A stretch of 64,000 nt of DNA from Schizochytrium sp. CCTCC M209059 (taxonomy: Eukaryota > Sar > Bigyra > Thraustochytrida > Thraustochytriidae): NCBI GenBank assembly GCA_000818945.1, contig KN805395.1:312138-376137 (forward strand). Reading direction: 5' to 3'. Of this stretch, positions 1 through 10,620 are shown piece after piece (the first letter of the stretch is position 1; each line of letters opens with the position of its first letter). Under the pieces are notes generated by a model. It did not search any database. It was not told where the DNA came from and worked only from the letters and a program-made list of their open reading frames with translations. The position numbers and the translations under genes were made by a program.

Positions 1-234
1 GGTTGAGGGGGGAGGGGGGGGGAAGACTGGCGTTGCGTTTGCCGCTGATGAAGAAGATCTGCAAGCTTTCAGGAGAAGCGAATTAATTGTAATCTCAACA
101 GCTCGTTCCTTCGAGTCTGTAGTGACGAGGTGAATAATGCATGCATGCTTGCAGGGCCCGAAATCGAGCATTCTCCGTCATGAAAGGCGTGCTAGCTATT
201 CCATTTCAATTTGAGAAAAACTAAATAAAAAAAC

Positions 235-1185
235 TTAGAAATCCTCCTTTGCAACGTAGAGCACCACCTCGCTCATTCGATGAGCTAGCATCTTTCTATC
301 GATCTTGAAGAACTTCATCTGAAATGTGAAACAACGAAAAATAATCATAAGTAAAAGTCAAGGGGAACGCGCGAGCGAAAGCGTTGTGGAGATGCTCTCA
401 ATCTCGGCAGAAATACGCGAATACACGTGGAAAAATACCTGCAGCGCAGAGTGCTCGACAGCATAGAGCGCGCGGTAACACTCATCCTTGCGCGAGCGCA
501 TAATGGAGGCGAGCAGCGGGACATATGGCGTGGCATGACTCGTGACCGATTGAAAGCGTGACTTGTGAATGCGAACGCGTGTGCCGTCAATGATAAACTT
601 CATCTTGATGCCAAGCTCCAGTCCGAGCTCGACGTGGATAAAATGTCGTACGAGCTGCGCAAAGCCGTCAAAGTCAAAGTCGACGTCGGATTCGATTTGC
701 ACAAAGTGCGAGTTCTTTTTGGGCACACGTGTCGCGAAGCGTTTGTCGCCCATGGCCAAGGCGTAGCGCTCATTAATAAAGGACGAAATATCGATGCTAA
801 AGTGCCCGACCTCCTTGTTCATGGTGGAATAGCCCGGAACGGCCTCGTAAAAGACGCTCACGTACAGGGTGGCGCGTGGGCGGGTTTGGTACTTTTGCAG
901 AATATCCTCTACGCCTGCCGCGTTATCCACGACGTTGACCGTGCGCATGCGCTTGCGTTTCTTCACGGCCTGCGTCCCGACGTTCCACACGCTGAGGTCC
1001 ATGCTCGACGCATAGGCGAGGCCGTCGTCTTTGAGCGCCTTCATGATTTTGCCCTCGCACACAAGCTCGGGCGGGTCCGCGTACGAGGCGGTCTCGGGCT
1101 CCGCGTCGTCCTTCTCCTCGGCGGTCTCCCCCTTGAGCACCACCTCGTCGAGCTCCCGCCCGCGGCTCCCCTCGCACAGCGCCAT
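235..1185 (-). CDS. Two-exon gene, unknown protein (276 aa), possible C2-like fold
   Basis: I do not recognise this protein. Exon 1 is 1185 to 439 and exon 2 is 318 to 235. The 120 bp intron has a donor CAG|GTATTT and an acceptor TTTCAG, both phase 0. Splicing replaces a poor read-through tail with a well-formed end (VLYVAKEDF, stop TAA). I chose the ATG at 1185 because everything upstream in frame is translated microsatellite. The first ~40 residues are acidic. The middle (~90-215) alternates hydrophobic strands (LYVSVFYEAVPG, FIHVELGLELGIKMKFIIDG), which could be a C2 or similar beta-sandwich, but no signature proves this. No signal peptide or membrane segment is seen. The gene structure is fairly sure; the function is open. 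Confidence 0.65.
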
Positions 1186-1356
1186 CTCCCTCCGCGCTCC
1201 GGGTCCGCCTGCTCGAACGCGGCGGAGCTCCTCCGATCGACCGACTCCCGCTGCTCCTCCTCGCTCGCGGGCCTGCCTCCGCGCGACCCTCGGCGCGGCG
1301 CGGCGCGGCTCGCTCGACTCGACTCGACTCGACGCGCGGCCGGCGTGCGCGTCCGC

Positions 1357-1357
1357 G

Positions 1358-1394
<37 letters not shown>

Positions 1395-1412
1395 GCGCGT
1401 CTGTCTGTCTGC
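1357..1412. repeat. (CTGT)n microsatellite
   Basis: CTGT units, interrupted once by CTGCGCGT. It lies about 170 bp upstream of the start codon at 1185 on the minus strand. Confidence 0.9.
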
Positions 1413-2531
1413 GCGGCTCCGGAGTCCTCTCTCTCTGCGGCTGCACCGCGCGACGTCGGCCGCTCGGAAACGCACGGGCCTCTCTCTCTCTCTGCGGTGG
1501 TTCCAGAGGCGCCAGCGCTTTCTCGCTCTCTCTCTGCGACCCGCGAAGGACGGGGAGATAGATAGATAGATGCAAGGCCAACTGCGAGGCGAGGATTGGG
1601 GTTTAGAGCGAGGGCAGCTCGTAAGAGCAGCGAGGGATTCAGCCTCGAGCGGCGGGCTGCAAGCGCTGAGGTTCCAGCGGTTCGAAGGGTTCTCTAACGC
1701 GGGGAGCGAGCACGCGTCTGTCGCTCGAGCGCGGCGTGCTTTGCTGGCTCGCTTGCTTGCTTGGCTTGCTTTGTTGGTTTGCTTGCTTGGCTTGCTTTGC
1801 TTGCCCGCTCTTGGAGAACGCACGACGTGCGCGAGGTGAGACGAGATGAGATACGAAGGATAGATGGAGAACTGGTGACACGAGAACGGAGAGCGCGGCC
1901 GAGGCTCGCGCAGGGAGGAGAAGAGGGAAGTCGCGGGGTCGCCGCGTGCGGCGAGGCGGTTCGCTGCGCTTTCCTTGCCGGTTCAGAGTCTGTCTGTTCG
2001 TCTGGGTGTCTATGGCTGATTGAGGTTTTGCGCGAAGGCGAAGGCGCAGCGCGGTTCGATCGAGACACCCAGCGTAACCCCCCATTCCGGCAGCCCGTCT
2101 GCTTGAACTTGTAGACGCGGGCGCGCGCGGCGCCACGGGACATGTGGTGAAGGCGCGCAAAGCAGCCGCGGGTCTCGCAGACTGCCCCCGGGAAAACTGC
2201 CGGTTCGGGCCATGGCCTCCGCCCCGCGCGGCTTGTCCCCTCGCGCCCGCGCTCAGGCGCGACTGACTCGAGTTGAGGCAGGCTCCGCGGCCGCCGCCTG
2301 GACGCCGCGAGAGCGCGCGCGGAGACCAACGCAGGCGCGCAGAGGCCCGAAGAGCGGGCGAGGGAGCGCGGAGCGAGCGCCTCTCTCCGGAGCCAGATTC
2401 GAGCGAGGGCTAAGAGAAAAGAGAAAGACGAAAAACAAAGAGAAAGAAGCCCGGATCTTCGTCAACCCGGCCAGACGGCAAACAGCCAGCCTGCTCCACG
2501 CCGCTCCGAGAGCCGTCGACGAACATCTGCA

Positions 2532-2532
<1 letters not shown>

Positions 2533-2601
<69 letters not shown>
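2533..2601. repeat. (CTG)23 trinucleotide repeat
   Basis: There are 23 uninterrupted CTG units, preceded by CTGCAG. The tract is not inside a recognisable coding region; the poly-Ser, poly-Leu and poly-Ala ORFs across it are artefacts. It is long enough to be length-variable between strains. Confidence 0.95.
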
Positions 2602-2603
<2 letters not shown>

Positions 2604-3476
2604 GGCGCTCTCGATGGACGGATGGGTGAGCGAGGACGGGCGAGCGGAGAACTTGACTGGCTGTTCTCGCGTGCGCAGGGTGGGCCGGCCGGAAGTGTCA
2701 ACTTGAAGAGCCTGTGGCGCACCCGAGATGACACTTTGGATTAGACATGACGGCTGGTGAAGGATTGGGCGATCGACGCTCGAGAAGAGAGGGAGGGAGG
2801 GAGGGCAGGAGGACGGCCGGCGGGGCGTGATTGCAGGATAGGGCGTCCTCTTCCGTCGCCACGGCACGCGGCGCGCAAACGCCAGGGTCGATGGCCCTCG
2901 AGGTCGCGCGTCCATGTTCGCAAGGTTGTCCCGTAACGCGGAAAGCTTTCCCAAGAAGAAATCTCGCACGTCCCCGCGCATCGCTCCAGGCTCTCGAAAT
3001 GCAGCAGTACGTCCCTTGAGGGGGGGTTGTCCTGTTCCGTACACTGGGCCTTCGCGCCTTTTGAGACTTAACCTCTCTCAACGCCTCGTAGTAAATGTCA
3101 GTCATAAGTTTTACACAAGTATCAAAAGAGAAAGACAAGAGAGAGAGATGAGCAAGCAACATGGCTCCTAGAATGGGTGATCGTGGCGAACGAGCGATGC
3201 GTCTTGAAGATGTACTACATACTTTGGCAACAACGTGTAAGTTTGCGCAAAGCCTTCGTCAGTCAATGAACTTGGGCTGTTAGAAGAAAACCACAAGCAC
3301 ACGCACAAGGCAACCAATCACGATTTGTCGATGACAGAAACAAGCGCATTGTGAATGATGTGCTTGGCAGACTCGCACACGCACACACATCGTTCTCCAA
3401 AAAAAAAAATTCGTCCAGGAATATATTATGAATAAGAGCACATGTTTACAGACTGATTGATCATTTCACGGCAACC

Positions 3477-4847
3477 TCACTTGCTGTCGCCGAGAGCCGA
3501 GTAGTCAGAAGGTGACTGTGATCGCGACAAAGGCCTGCTAAAGAAAAAGCGGCCAAGCAGGAGCCCAACGATGAGCACAATCAAATGAGAGATATCCAAA
3601 GGAAAGTCCAAAGGACCGAATTGATGCGGATTCACGAACTTGACCGCGCTTGGGCAAAGCTCCACCATCGAACGAGGGCAACTTTTGACGAGGTGCGTCG
3701 TGAGAAACTCATTCGCCACGGTAGGTGTCTCACGCGACCAGCGCAGCCTGTTGCTGCTCGCGTGGGTCATATTGTTGTCCACGACAAAGGTCTCGCCCGA
3801 AGTTGCGGCATGAGCAGGCGACAAAAGGTGGAGCATCATGTCGCCGAGATCCCTGGGGTCGATGGGCGGCCAAAGGTGCTCGCCATACTTTAAAGGAAGT
3901 CGAGGATCCTTGGCGCGAATATCTTCGCAAGGGCAGCCGAGGCCTGTTCCCCCGCCCTGGCAAGTTCCATCCTGGATGATGCGACGATTGTCCTCCTTGT
4001 CAAGCACCGAGGCGTCAGACGCCTCGCGCAAGGATTCATCCGCATAGCACTGATACGTCTGCATCTGGTCCACCTGCTCAAGAACTGTGCCGTTGTGCGA
4101 AAGCTTTGATCCGCGCGCCTGGTTCCACGTGAGCGGAGTGTCAACGAGGCCTGGGGCGACAACGTTGACGCTAAGTTGGCCTTCGTAAAAGGCAGCGAGC
4201 GAACGCGTGAGACTGACAATGCCGCTCTTTGAAATACCATACAGGTCGCAGCCCGGGCACGGCATGAGGGCCTCCTCGGAACTCAGGTGCACGAGGCGCG
4301 GCACAAAGCCTGGGCCCGGGGCGTCTTCGCCCGAGAGCTTCCACATTCGCAAGGCCTCTGCACTGATGAACATGGACCCATACAGGTTGTTCAACACGGG
4401 ATCGAACTTTGAGAAAAAGATATCGTCCGGCACGTCTCCGAGGGAAACGCCAATGTATCCAGCAATGCCCGCCGTATTGACAATGGCGTGAACGTCGCCA
4501 TGTGCCGAAGCGGCCTGCAAGGCTGCAGTCACCTCGTCGCGCTGCGCCACGTTGGCGCGAAAGGTATCCACGACGAGGACATTTGAGCCCTCGCAGCCCG
4601 CGCGTCCGTCTCCAAGCTCGCGCAGAACCTTGGCCGCCGCCTCGAGCTGGCGTTCGTTCTGCGCCACGAGCAGCACCCTCGAGGCGCACTCTTGGACCGC
4701 CATGGCGGCCGTCGCGAACCCGATGCCGCTGCTGCCGCCAAAGACGACCACGTTCATGTCCTTGGTGCGCGCGCCCTCGTGGCCCTCCGTCACGAACCGC
4801 AGCGTGTCGGGCACCTCCTCCTCCTCGTCGCCGCGCAAGGGCGCCAT
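3477..4847 (-). CDS. Short-chain dehydrogenase/reductase with C-terminal membrane anchor (456 aa)
   Basis: Classical SDR oxidoreductase using NAD(P)H. The Rossmann glycine motif GGSSGIG is at residues 37-43, NTAG at 124-127, Ser at ~189-190 and the catalytic YGISK at 203-207. The substrate cannot be deduced. At 456 aa it is longer than the usual ~250 aa. The extra part is an insertion with several Cys (~270-330) after the catalytic core. A hydrophobic helix near the C-terminus (ISHLIVLIVGLLLG) is followed by basic residues, so the enzyme is probably tail-anchored with the catalytic domain in the cytosol. I prefer the ATG at 4847; a 39-residue upstream extension to 4964 is Arg-rich and looks like UTR. 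No introns. Confidence 0.88.
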   Translation of the reverse strand: MAPLRGDEEEEVPDTLRFVTEGHEGARTKDMNVVVFGGSSGIGFATAAMAVQECASRVLLVAQNERQLEAAAKVLRELGDGRAGCEGSNVLVVDTFRANVAQRDEVTAALQAASAHGDVHAIVNTAGIAGYIGVSLGDVPDDIFFSKFDPVLNNLYGSMFISAEALRMWKLSGEDAPGPGFVPRLVHLSSEEALMPCPGCDLYGISKSGIVSLTRSLAAFYEGQLSVNVVAPGLVDTPLTWNQARGSKLSHNGTVLEQVDQMQTYQCYADESLREASDASVLDKEDNRRIIQDGTCQGGGTGLGCPCEDIRAKDPRLPLKYGEHLWPPIDPRDLGDMMLHLLSPAHAATSGETFVVDNNMTHASSNRLRWSRETPTVANEFLTTHLVKSCPRSMVELCPSAVKFVNPHQFGPLDFPLDISHLIVLIVGLLLGRFFFSRPLSRSQSPSDYSALGDSK

Positions 4848-5461
4848 CGTGCGCTGCGCGCGGTAGCGAGCGCCGCCTCCGAGTCTCCTCTCCGCGCCGC
4901 GCCTGGACTCGGACCCTGTCCTCCGAGCCGTCGATGTGCTGCGCCGCGCCGCCGTCGCCGTCAACGCCGCCGCCGACAGCGCCGCGCACGCGAGGGCGGC
5001 CGCGTGCAGGCGTCCGTCTCGAAGCTCCCCGCGACGGTGTACGCCCTGGAGAGCCGCGACTTGGTCTTGGGTTTTTGCTCAGCAGAATGAATATTATTGC
5101 TATTATTGCTCAGGAGAATATTGCGCAGCAAAGCCTGGCGGGCAAGCCACGGAAGAAGGAGGCTGCCGCAACGCTGCGCCGGCCACGGTTGGGCGTTGGT
5201 GTCGTTGTCTTGCTGGAGCGGGTTTGCCGAGCTTGCCGTGATGACGAAGAGGAGCAGTCGGGGAATCGGAAGACTTGGAAGACTCGGAGGAGGGAGGAGG
5301 TGAACGATGAGCAAGAGGAAGCAAGCAGTGCGTGTGGCCTGGCCTGGGCGCAATAACTTGGGGGAGAGAGAAGGAGAAGAAGGGTAGACGTTTGCGGTGA
5401 GGGCATTTTGGAATACACGAGGACAATCTTAGAGTGGAGCGCGTTGTCGGGTCTTCACATG
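4848..5461. other. Intergenic interval without a recognised gene
   Basis: The interval is GC-rich next to the dehydrogenase start and becomes AT-richer after ~5080. Short overlapping ORFs in several frames show no domain or motif. Confidence 0.5.
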
Positions 5462-6278
5462 TTTACGTGTATATATGCTAACTGGCACTTTCTCGAAGCA
5501 AAAGTACATGTTGCGTTGTTGCCCACAATCGACGAGCATTGACAATAAGTCGGTCATGACTGTGCGAAACTACAAATAGTTTTATGGCAGTAAGCTTCCG
5601 TTTGTTCAGTTTGTTCTCCCCAAGCACCTAGCCTATTGTCAGCTCCTTTCGTACTCCGACATCCTCGTGTCCGACGTCCCATCCCTCAAGAGAATAACGG
5701 ACTTTAAGACGTTCAAAAGTTCATATCTTGACCAAAACAGCGCACTCTAGCGGAACCGAATGTTCCCTCTATAACGACATCAAGCCACAAAATGTATGTT
5801 TCGACGCGGACACAGGCCGCTACACTTTGATCGACGTTGACACGTATGCATGCACACTAATGTGGTATGGTGAAACCGAATACAAAAGTTTGGCGACCTA
5901 GCTATTCAGCATTGTGGCGTTGTTCTATTGGTTCGTGAGCGACCATTTGCCTTTTATCCATGCGGAAGATGGGGGTGTCATGGACTTTGCGGAAAAGGTT
6001 CGGTGGTCTCAAGAAGGAGATCCACAAACCCTTTCGCACGCCATTCAAAAACGCATTCGGTGTAGTTAGTGCTAGACAAAGAGTGGACCTACCAAGAAAA
6101 AGTGATGTATCTTGATCAAGAGCTGACGATTGACGCAGATGCTGCAAGAAAAGCTCTTGCTAACGGCGGCGGCGGCGGCGGCGACGACGACGGCGACGAC
6201 GGCGACGACGAAAAAGAATCGGAAGAGAACAAAAAAGATTCCATCAACCCCATGAATAAGAATAATAATGAGAATTAG
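5462..6278 (+). pseudogene. Decayed protein-kinase-like gene (frameshifts and stops)
   Basis: Protein-like stretches follow each other in different frames. A piece ending PTIDEH (from 5462) continues after a +1 shift to a TAG at 5577-5579. The same frame then runs from 5580 (starting FYGSKLPFVQFVLPK) to about 5750. A further shift leads into a stretch (5761 on) with NDIKPQNV, resembling the kinase catalytic loop D-x-K-P-x-N, and LIDVD, resembling the metal-binding DFG. An in-frame TAG follows near 5899, after which the frame stays protein-like to a TAG at 6067. A last piece (LDKEWTYQEKVMYLDQEL) continues to 6278 and ends in a Gly/Asp repeat tract. No intact ORF over 70 codons remains. The N-lobe is not recognisable. 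Unsplit introns could explain one shift but not the internal stops. Confidence 0.55.
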
Positions 6279-6339
6279 GATAATAAGTAAACAAATAGGT
6301 CATGCACATACGCTCACAGTATTAAAGTTTCTATTTCAC

Positions 6340-6741
6340 TCAATCATCGCCCTTGTTGCCCCCATTGCTCTCGATACCCTCATCACCTTCATCCCACTCG
6401 CTTTTTGACGTAGGCGTTACATTGAGGCGGAGCTGGCGCATTCGCTGCAAAAAGTGTTAATCTACCCCGACACCCTTCCACTTACGCTTGCGCGTGATAC
6501 TGAACTTGCCAAAGAAGCCAAGGATGTTTCCTTCTTTGCCGCTCTTCGTCTTAACGATCTCTATGTGCTGGTAGTTCTCGTGATTGATTTTCCATTTCGC
6601 GCGCTCCTCGCCATAGACGAGTGCCATGACCACCTTTATCGGGTCCACAATCAAAGCTGTCGATGGCGCACCAGTGAGAGGTGCGGAGCAGGAGCAGAAG
6701 CAGCCAAGGAGGGGGAAGAGAGTCTGGAAGTAGCAACGCAT
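6340..6741 (-). CDS. Small two-exon gene, unknown secreted or membrane-targeted protein (~96 aa)
   Basis: I do not recognise it. The ATG at 6741 begins a signal-peptide-like segment (YFQTLFPLLGCFCSCSAPL). Exon 2 (6444 to 6340) encodes an acidic end (SEWDEGDEGIES...) and stops at TGA. The best in-phase model joins exon 1 6741-6556 (donor ATC|GTTAAG) to exon 2 at 6444 (TTTTTGCAG), giving a 111 bp intron, the size typical of this window. A stronger-looking donor GTAAGT at 6485 would make a 41 bp intron, but it shifts the frame and ends at a stop at 6389. The exon boundary is therefore uncertain. Confidence 0.45.
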
Positions 6742-6838
6742 CGCCGGCGTTGCGCAAACTCACAGAGAACGACTGACCTATTACAATAAATGAAATGTAC
6801 TAGATCTGTTATTTTTTTGTTACGAAGGGAAATGCTTC

Positions 6839-6886
6839 TAGATAGATAGATAGATGAATTCTATTCTATTCTATTCTATTCTATTC
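6839..6886. repeat. (GATA)n followed by (CTATT)n
   Basis: About four GATA units are directly followed by about five CTATT units. Confidence 0.9.
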
Positions 6887-7595
6887 GAATGAGGACTATT
6901 CGTTCTTGAAGAGGTGGTCTGAATTTGACAACGCGACATTTAGTTCTTCTTTTTGGCAAAAACCTATTCTTCTTCATCTGGTCGCGAGCAAGTCCAACGA
7001 CGTGCTCAAGACAATCCGCTTCATCTCGCACTTGCTCACTTACGCAAAGCCGACGAGGCTGACGAGCATAAAATCTTATGAGAATTCTGATTCCACGAGC
7101 AGGAGTTGCACGCGAACAACGCACCAGACGGTTTCAAGAGCAGGCCGATTTTATGTAGGTATGGTCCGAGTTTCGTGATTGGTTCCTCGTGTGCTCGTTT
7201 GCAACCTTCCCTGTGAGTTATATCTCTCTCCTCCAAGCAAAGCCATCTATCTCCACTACGCATCGGTGCGACAACGAAGGTATGCACACCGGTACGACAC
7301 GGAGAGGATGCCGACAGCAAGCGAGCGAGCGAGCGAGGCACGTGCCGATCGGAGTCATCTTTGGCAAATGCATGCAGGATACCCCTTTCATACGTCCGTC
7401 GGCGTGTTCTCTGTATTCATAAATGAGGACCCCTGGGGGTATTGTAGACGTCGTGTACTGCACGCGCCAGCGCGCCAATGCCGACTTGTACGCGGGAAAC
7501 ACAAGGGGAAGAGCGGAGGAGGAGAGTGAAGTTTGCGGCCGCAAGTGAAATATCGCGTCGGTCACAACACCAGAGGAGCGAGCACGCGGTGTACG

Positions 7596-7665
7596 CAAAC
7601 AAACAAACAAACAAACAAACAAACAAACAAACAAACAAACGAACAAACAAACAAACAAACAAACA
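7596..7665. repeat. (CAAA)n microsatellite
   Basis: About 17 CAAA/AAAC units with one CGAA interruption, ending 130 bp upstream of the sorting nexin start codon. Confidence 0.95.
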
Positions 7666-7794
7666 ATAAAGCAAGCAAGACTGCGAAGGCCGGGCGCAGG
7701 TGGGAGCGGGCGCGCGGAAGCGAGACTCGCGAGGCGTGCGAGGCGCGCAGGCAGAGGGACGCGCTGGAGGCCGGGCGGCTCCGGGCGCGCGAGC

Positions 7795-10278
7795 ATGGGA
7801 GGCGGCGTGCAGAACCCGGACCTGGGCCTCGACGACTGGATTCGGCTAAGCGATGAAGACCCCGTGCTGGTCTCGCTGGGCGAGCCGCACAAGGCGAGCA
7901 GAGGGTTCATGAAGACGAGCGTGCTGTACACTGTTCGCACCTCGAGCAAGACGGAATCGCACTCGGTGGCGCGCTCGTACAAGGACTTTGAGGCCTTCCG
8001 GAGGGTCCTAGAGGTGAGGTTTCCAGGAGCCTCGGTGCCGCTGCTGCCCGAGAAGCAAACGCTTAACAACAAGTCCGAGCAGTTTGTGGCCAAGCGCATG
8101 CACCAACTCGAGTTCTTTATGCAGGCCATTTCTAACAACCCCTTTTTTCGCGCCGATGACGGGTATACGCAATTCGTGAGCTCGACATCCAGCTTTGATC
8201 GCAGCCTCGCCGATTACGCCTTCGAGACGGCCGGCAGCGAGGGTTTTTACCGCTGGAAGCAGGCGATCGAAGAGACCGAGGTCAAGGACACGAACAGTCT
8301 GCGCACGGCCGTCATGCGAGATCTGGACATGGTACGCGTGCAGCTTCGCATCTTGCGCAAGGCAGGGGCAGCCCAGGCGGAACGTATGATGGCCCTCGCG
8401 GGGTCCTCGGTCGAGCTGTTTCAATCTTTTGCAGACTTTTACTTGGTGGAGCGTGATTCGGTTCAATTTGTCTCTGGCCCGGCTCAGCTTGCACCCGCGA
8501 GCACATTGGGCCCGGCGCGCGAGGTCACCATGGCGGACGTCCTGCTCGACGGTGCGGAGAAGATGTCGCAGTTTGCTGCGGTGCAAAAGAGCGATATTAT
8601 GTCGTCTCGCGCCTTTCGTGCTGCATTGGTGGAGCCTATCCAGTTTGAGATTGACATGGTGGACATGTGGAAGAACCACGTCGATGGCATCTCCAAAAAG
8701 ATTAAAAGTGTCGATGTGCACACGAGGTTGGTCGCCGACCTCCAATCCAGAGAAAAGACCTTGCAAAGTAAGATGGCGAGTGATGGCGATCCCAAGGGGC
8801 GTCTCGCAAGCCAACTGGCGAATGTGCAACAGAAGAATCTCCCTGAAGCGCAGCGCAATCTCGATCTTGCCGAGAAGGATCTCGTGGACCACGAGCGCGG
8901 CCTTTTGGGTATTGAACTTACTCGGTACCGGGCCGCGCGCACTTTGCGCATGGAGCGAATCGTGCGTGATATGACGCGCTTGCATCTTCGTGGTTTTGAC
9001 GAGTTCATAAAGGCCTTTGACGGTACGGGTAGCCAGGTGCGTCTTGGGCAAACTCCAAAGGGTCATCTTGTGGTTGCCCGCAACGAAAATGCAGGTGACG
9101 GAAGCGCGTTTTCACTCTACGATGAAGACGGGTCCTCGTTTGGCGGCAGTGGCTCCTTTATGGGGGAGACCGACGCTGGCTCGTCCGTCATTGGAAGCCA
9201 GTACGCCCATTCGAAGCGGCGGACAAAAAAGTTCGGCTTTTCCCGCATGGCCTCGCGCCGGGTCAAGTTGCCCACAGAAGATCCCGAGGCCGTGTGGTCA
9301 GCTGCCTTTGGTGACTCGCACCGTGATCGCTCTCATCAAATGAGCGCAGCGGCAAATATGCGCGACGGAACTCGCCTCCGCGTACGTCAAGACTATGCGG
9401 CCACACGAAGCGACGAGCTCGACGTGAGCCGTGGCGAGGTCCTCTCTGCACGTCGCGTCGATGATTCGATGTGGTACGCCACAAATGCGCGCGGACTGGC
9501 CGGCCTCGTGCCCTCGTCTGTTGTCCAGGTGGCCTCAGGTTCGATGGAGAGCAGCGTGGAAGGCGTTCTGCTCCCGAGCGCCCAAGATCGCCGTCGGAGC
9601 AAGCGTCCTCCGGAGCCTCCAGTGATGGTTTCTCCAGAAGCCCCTCGGGCACCTCCGGGCCTGAAGGAGTCCGAACGCGAGCGAATAGACGCTTCATCTC
9701 GAGCTGCGGCCCGCAAGTCTACTTCTTCGCGTCGCAGCAAGTCTTCTTCTTCTTCGCGTCGCAGCAAGTCCTCTTCGCGCCGCAGCAACAAGTCTTCTTC
9801 TCGCCGTTCGGCGCGTGATGAGGAGAACGAAGAACTTGAGCGCGAGCTTGAACTCGAGCGCGAACGGGAGCGTCAACTTGAACTCGAAGAGCGCGAACTT
9901 GCGGAGCAGGCCCAGGCCGAATTAGACGGAGAAGAGGAGAACGACGATGCTGAGGAAGAAGAAGCTCGTGTAGCGGCGCAGCGCCAGTCCAAGAAGAAGA
10001 AGGAAAAGAGTAGGAAGAGCAAGTCGAGAAGCAAGTCGAGGAGCAGAAGGAGCTCCAAGGCACAGGCAAAGACAAGTTCAAAGAATGAGCGTCCCCCCGC
10101 TGCCATTCTCACTGACATCTCTACGTTCAAGCGTTCCCAGCTTCGTCACCGGGACTCTCAAGACGATGATAGTGTCGGAAGCTATCGACGGGCTCCCGGT
10201 ATGAGCGCGCTTGGTCATAATCCATCGCCCATGGAGGAGCTTATGCAAAAGCTCGCTTTCCGTGAAAAGGCCGAATAA
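7795..10278 (+). CDS. Sorting nexin: PX domain, BAR-type coiled coil, SH3, basic/charged tail (827 aa)
   Basis: Membrane-remodelling protein expected at endosomes. The PX domain (~33-135) has the phosphoinositide-pocket residues in ARSYKDFEAF, the P-x-x-P loop (VPLLPEK) and KRMHQLEFF. Residues ~150-420 form long helices like a Vps5/SNX-BAR dimer. An SH3 domain follows at ~522-582 (RVRQDYAA...ELDVSRGEVL...MWYATNARGLAGLVPSS). Then come a Ser/Arg/Lys-rich stretch (~633-676), a Glu/Arg helix and a second basic stretch. In animal SNX9/18/33 the SH3 is N-terminal to PX-BAR, so this order is reversed. The ATG at 7795 sits directly before the conserved region. WASHC3 lies 340 bp downstream on the same strand and also belongs to endosomal sorting. 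Confidence 0.9.
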   Translation: MGGGVQNPDLGLDDWIRLSDEDPVLVSLGEPHKASRGFMKTSVLYTVRTSSKTESHSVARSYKDFEAFRRVLEVRFPGASVPLLPEKQTLNNKSEQFVAKRMHQLEFFMQAISNNPFFRADDGYTQFVSSTSSFDRSLADYAFETAGSEGFYRWKQAIEETEVKDTNSLRTAVMRDLDMVRVQLRILRKAGAAQAERMMALAGSSVELFQSFADFYLVERDSVQFVSGPAQLAPASTLGPAREVTMADVLLDGAEKMSQFAAVQKSDIMSSRAFRAALVEPIQFEIDMVDMWKNHVDGISKKIKSVDVHTRLVADLQSREKTLQSKMASDGDPKGRLASQLANVQQKNLPEAQRNLDLAEKDLVDHERGLLGIELTRYRAARTLRMERIVRDMTRLHLRGFDEFIKAFDGTGSQVRLGQTPKGHLVVARNENAGDGSAFSLYDEDGSSFGGSGSFMGETDAGSSVIGSQYAHSKRRTKKFGFSRMASRRVKLPTEDPEAVWSAAFGDSHRDRSHQMSAAANMRDGTRLRVRQDYAATRSDELDVSRGEVLSARRVDDSMWYATNARGLAGLVPSSVVQVASGSMESSVEGVLLPSAQDRRRSKRPPEPPVMVSPEAPRAPPGLKESERERIDASSRAAARKSTSSRRSKSSSSSRRSKSSSRRSNKSSSRRSARDEENEELERELELERERERQLELEERELAEQAQAELDGEEENDDAEEEEARVAAQRQSKKKKEKSRKSKSRSKSRSRRSSKAQAKTSSKNERPPAAILTDISTFKRSQLRHRDSQDDDSVGSYRRAPGMSALGHNPSPMEELMQKLAFREKAE

Positions 10279-10620
10279 GACAAGGCGCAGAAGTGATAGG
10301 TTGACTGGCTAACTCGCTGGCTCGCTGGCTGGCTGGCTGACTATAACTGGCTGGCATGCCGGCTGGTTTCTCGTCAACGTTTCTGCATTCCAATTCCTCT
10401 GCAATCAAGGCCTATCTCTAGAGCTTCGTTTTCTATTCCCATTGATCATTGTTTGTTTTGTTTTCTTTTGTTTTCTTTTGTTCATTTGTTTTTCTACTTG
10501 GGTGATCTGGTTTTGTTGACTGGAAGATTTCTCTAGCGCAAGCTTTCTGTTCGCACGAACGCGAGCAAACACGCACGCGCGCACGTAAGTTGCAGACTGG
10601 TCGGTCGAGAGCGCGCCACG
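10279..10620. other. Intergenic interval with GGCT/CTGG repeats
   Basis: It holds imperfect CTGG/GGCT repeats (10301-10370) and a T-rich tract (10445-10500) before the WASHC3 start. No gene. Confidence 0.6.

Larger units (their letters stand above)
1186..3476. other. Gene-free, repeat-rich interval
   Basis: I see no gene here. The ORFs on both strands are arginine/serine-rich translations of GC-rich and repeat sequence. The interval holds the CTGT and CTG repeats listed separately, plus GCTTGCTTG-type repeats near 1745-1805. It probably contains the upstream region of the gene ending at 235 and the downstream region of the dehydrogenase ending at 3477. Confidence 0.6.
6742..7794. other. Intergenic interval with coding debris and repeats
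   Basis: It contains the GATA, CTATT and AAAC repeats listed separately. Between about 6906 and 7200, protein-like stretches occur in two plus-strand frames (see findings), but no intact gene. Confidence 0.45.

Noticed and set aside
2253..3044. Long minus-strand ORF with poly-Ser over the CTG repeat
   Set aside because: The translation is the repeat plus Arg/Pro-rich GC sequence. There is no motif, and overlapping frames are equally open.
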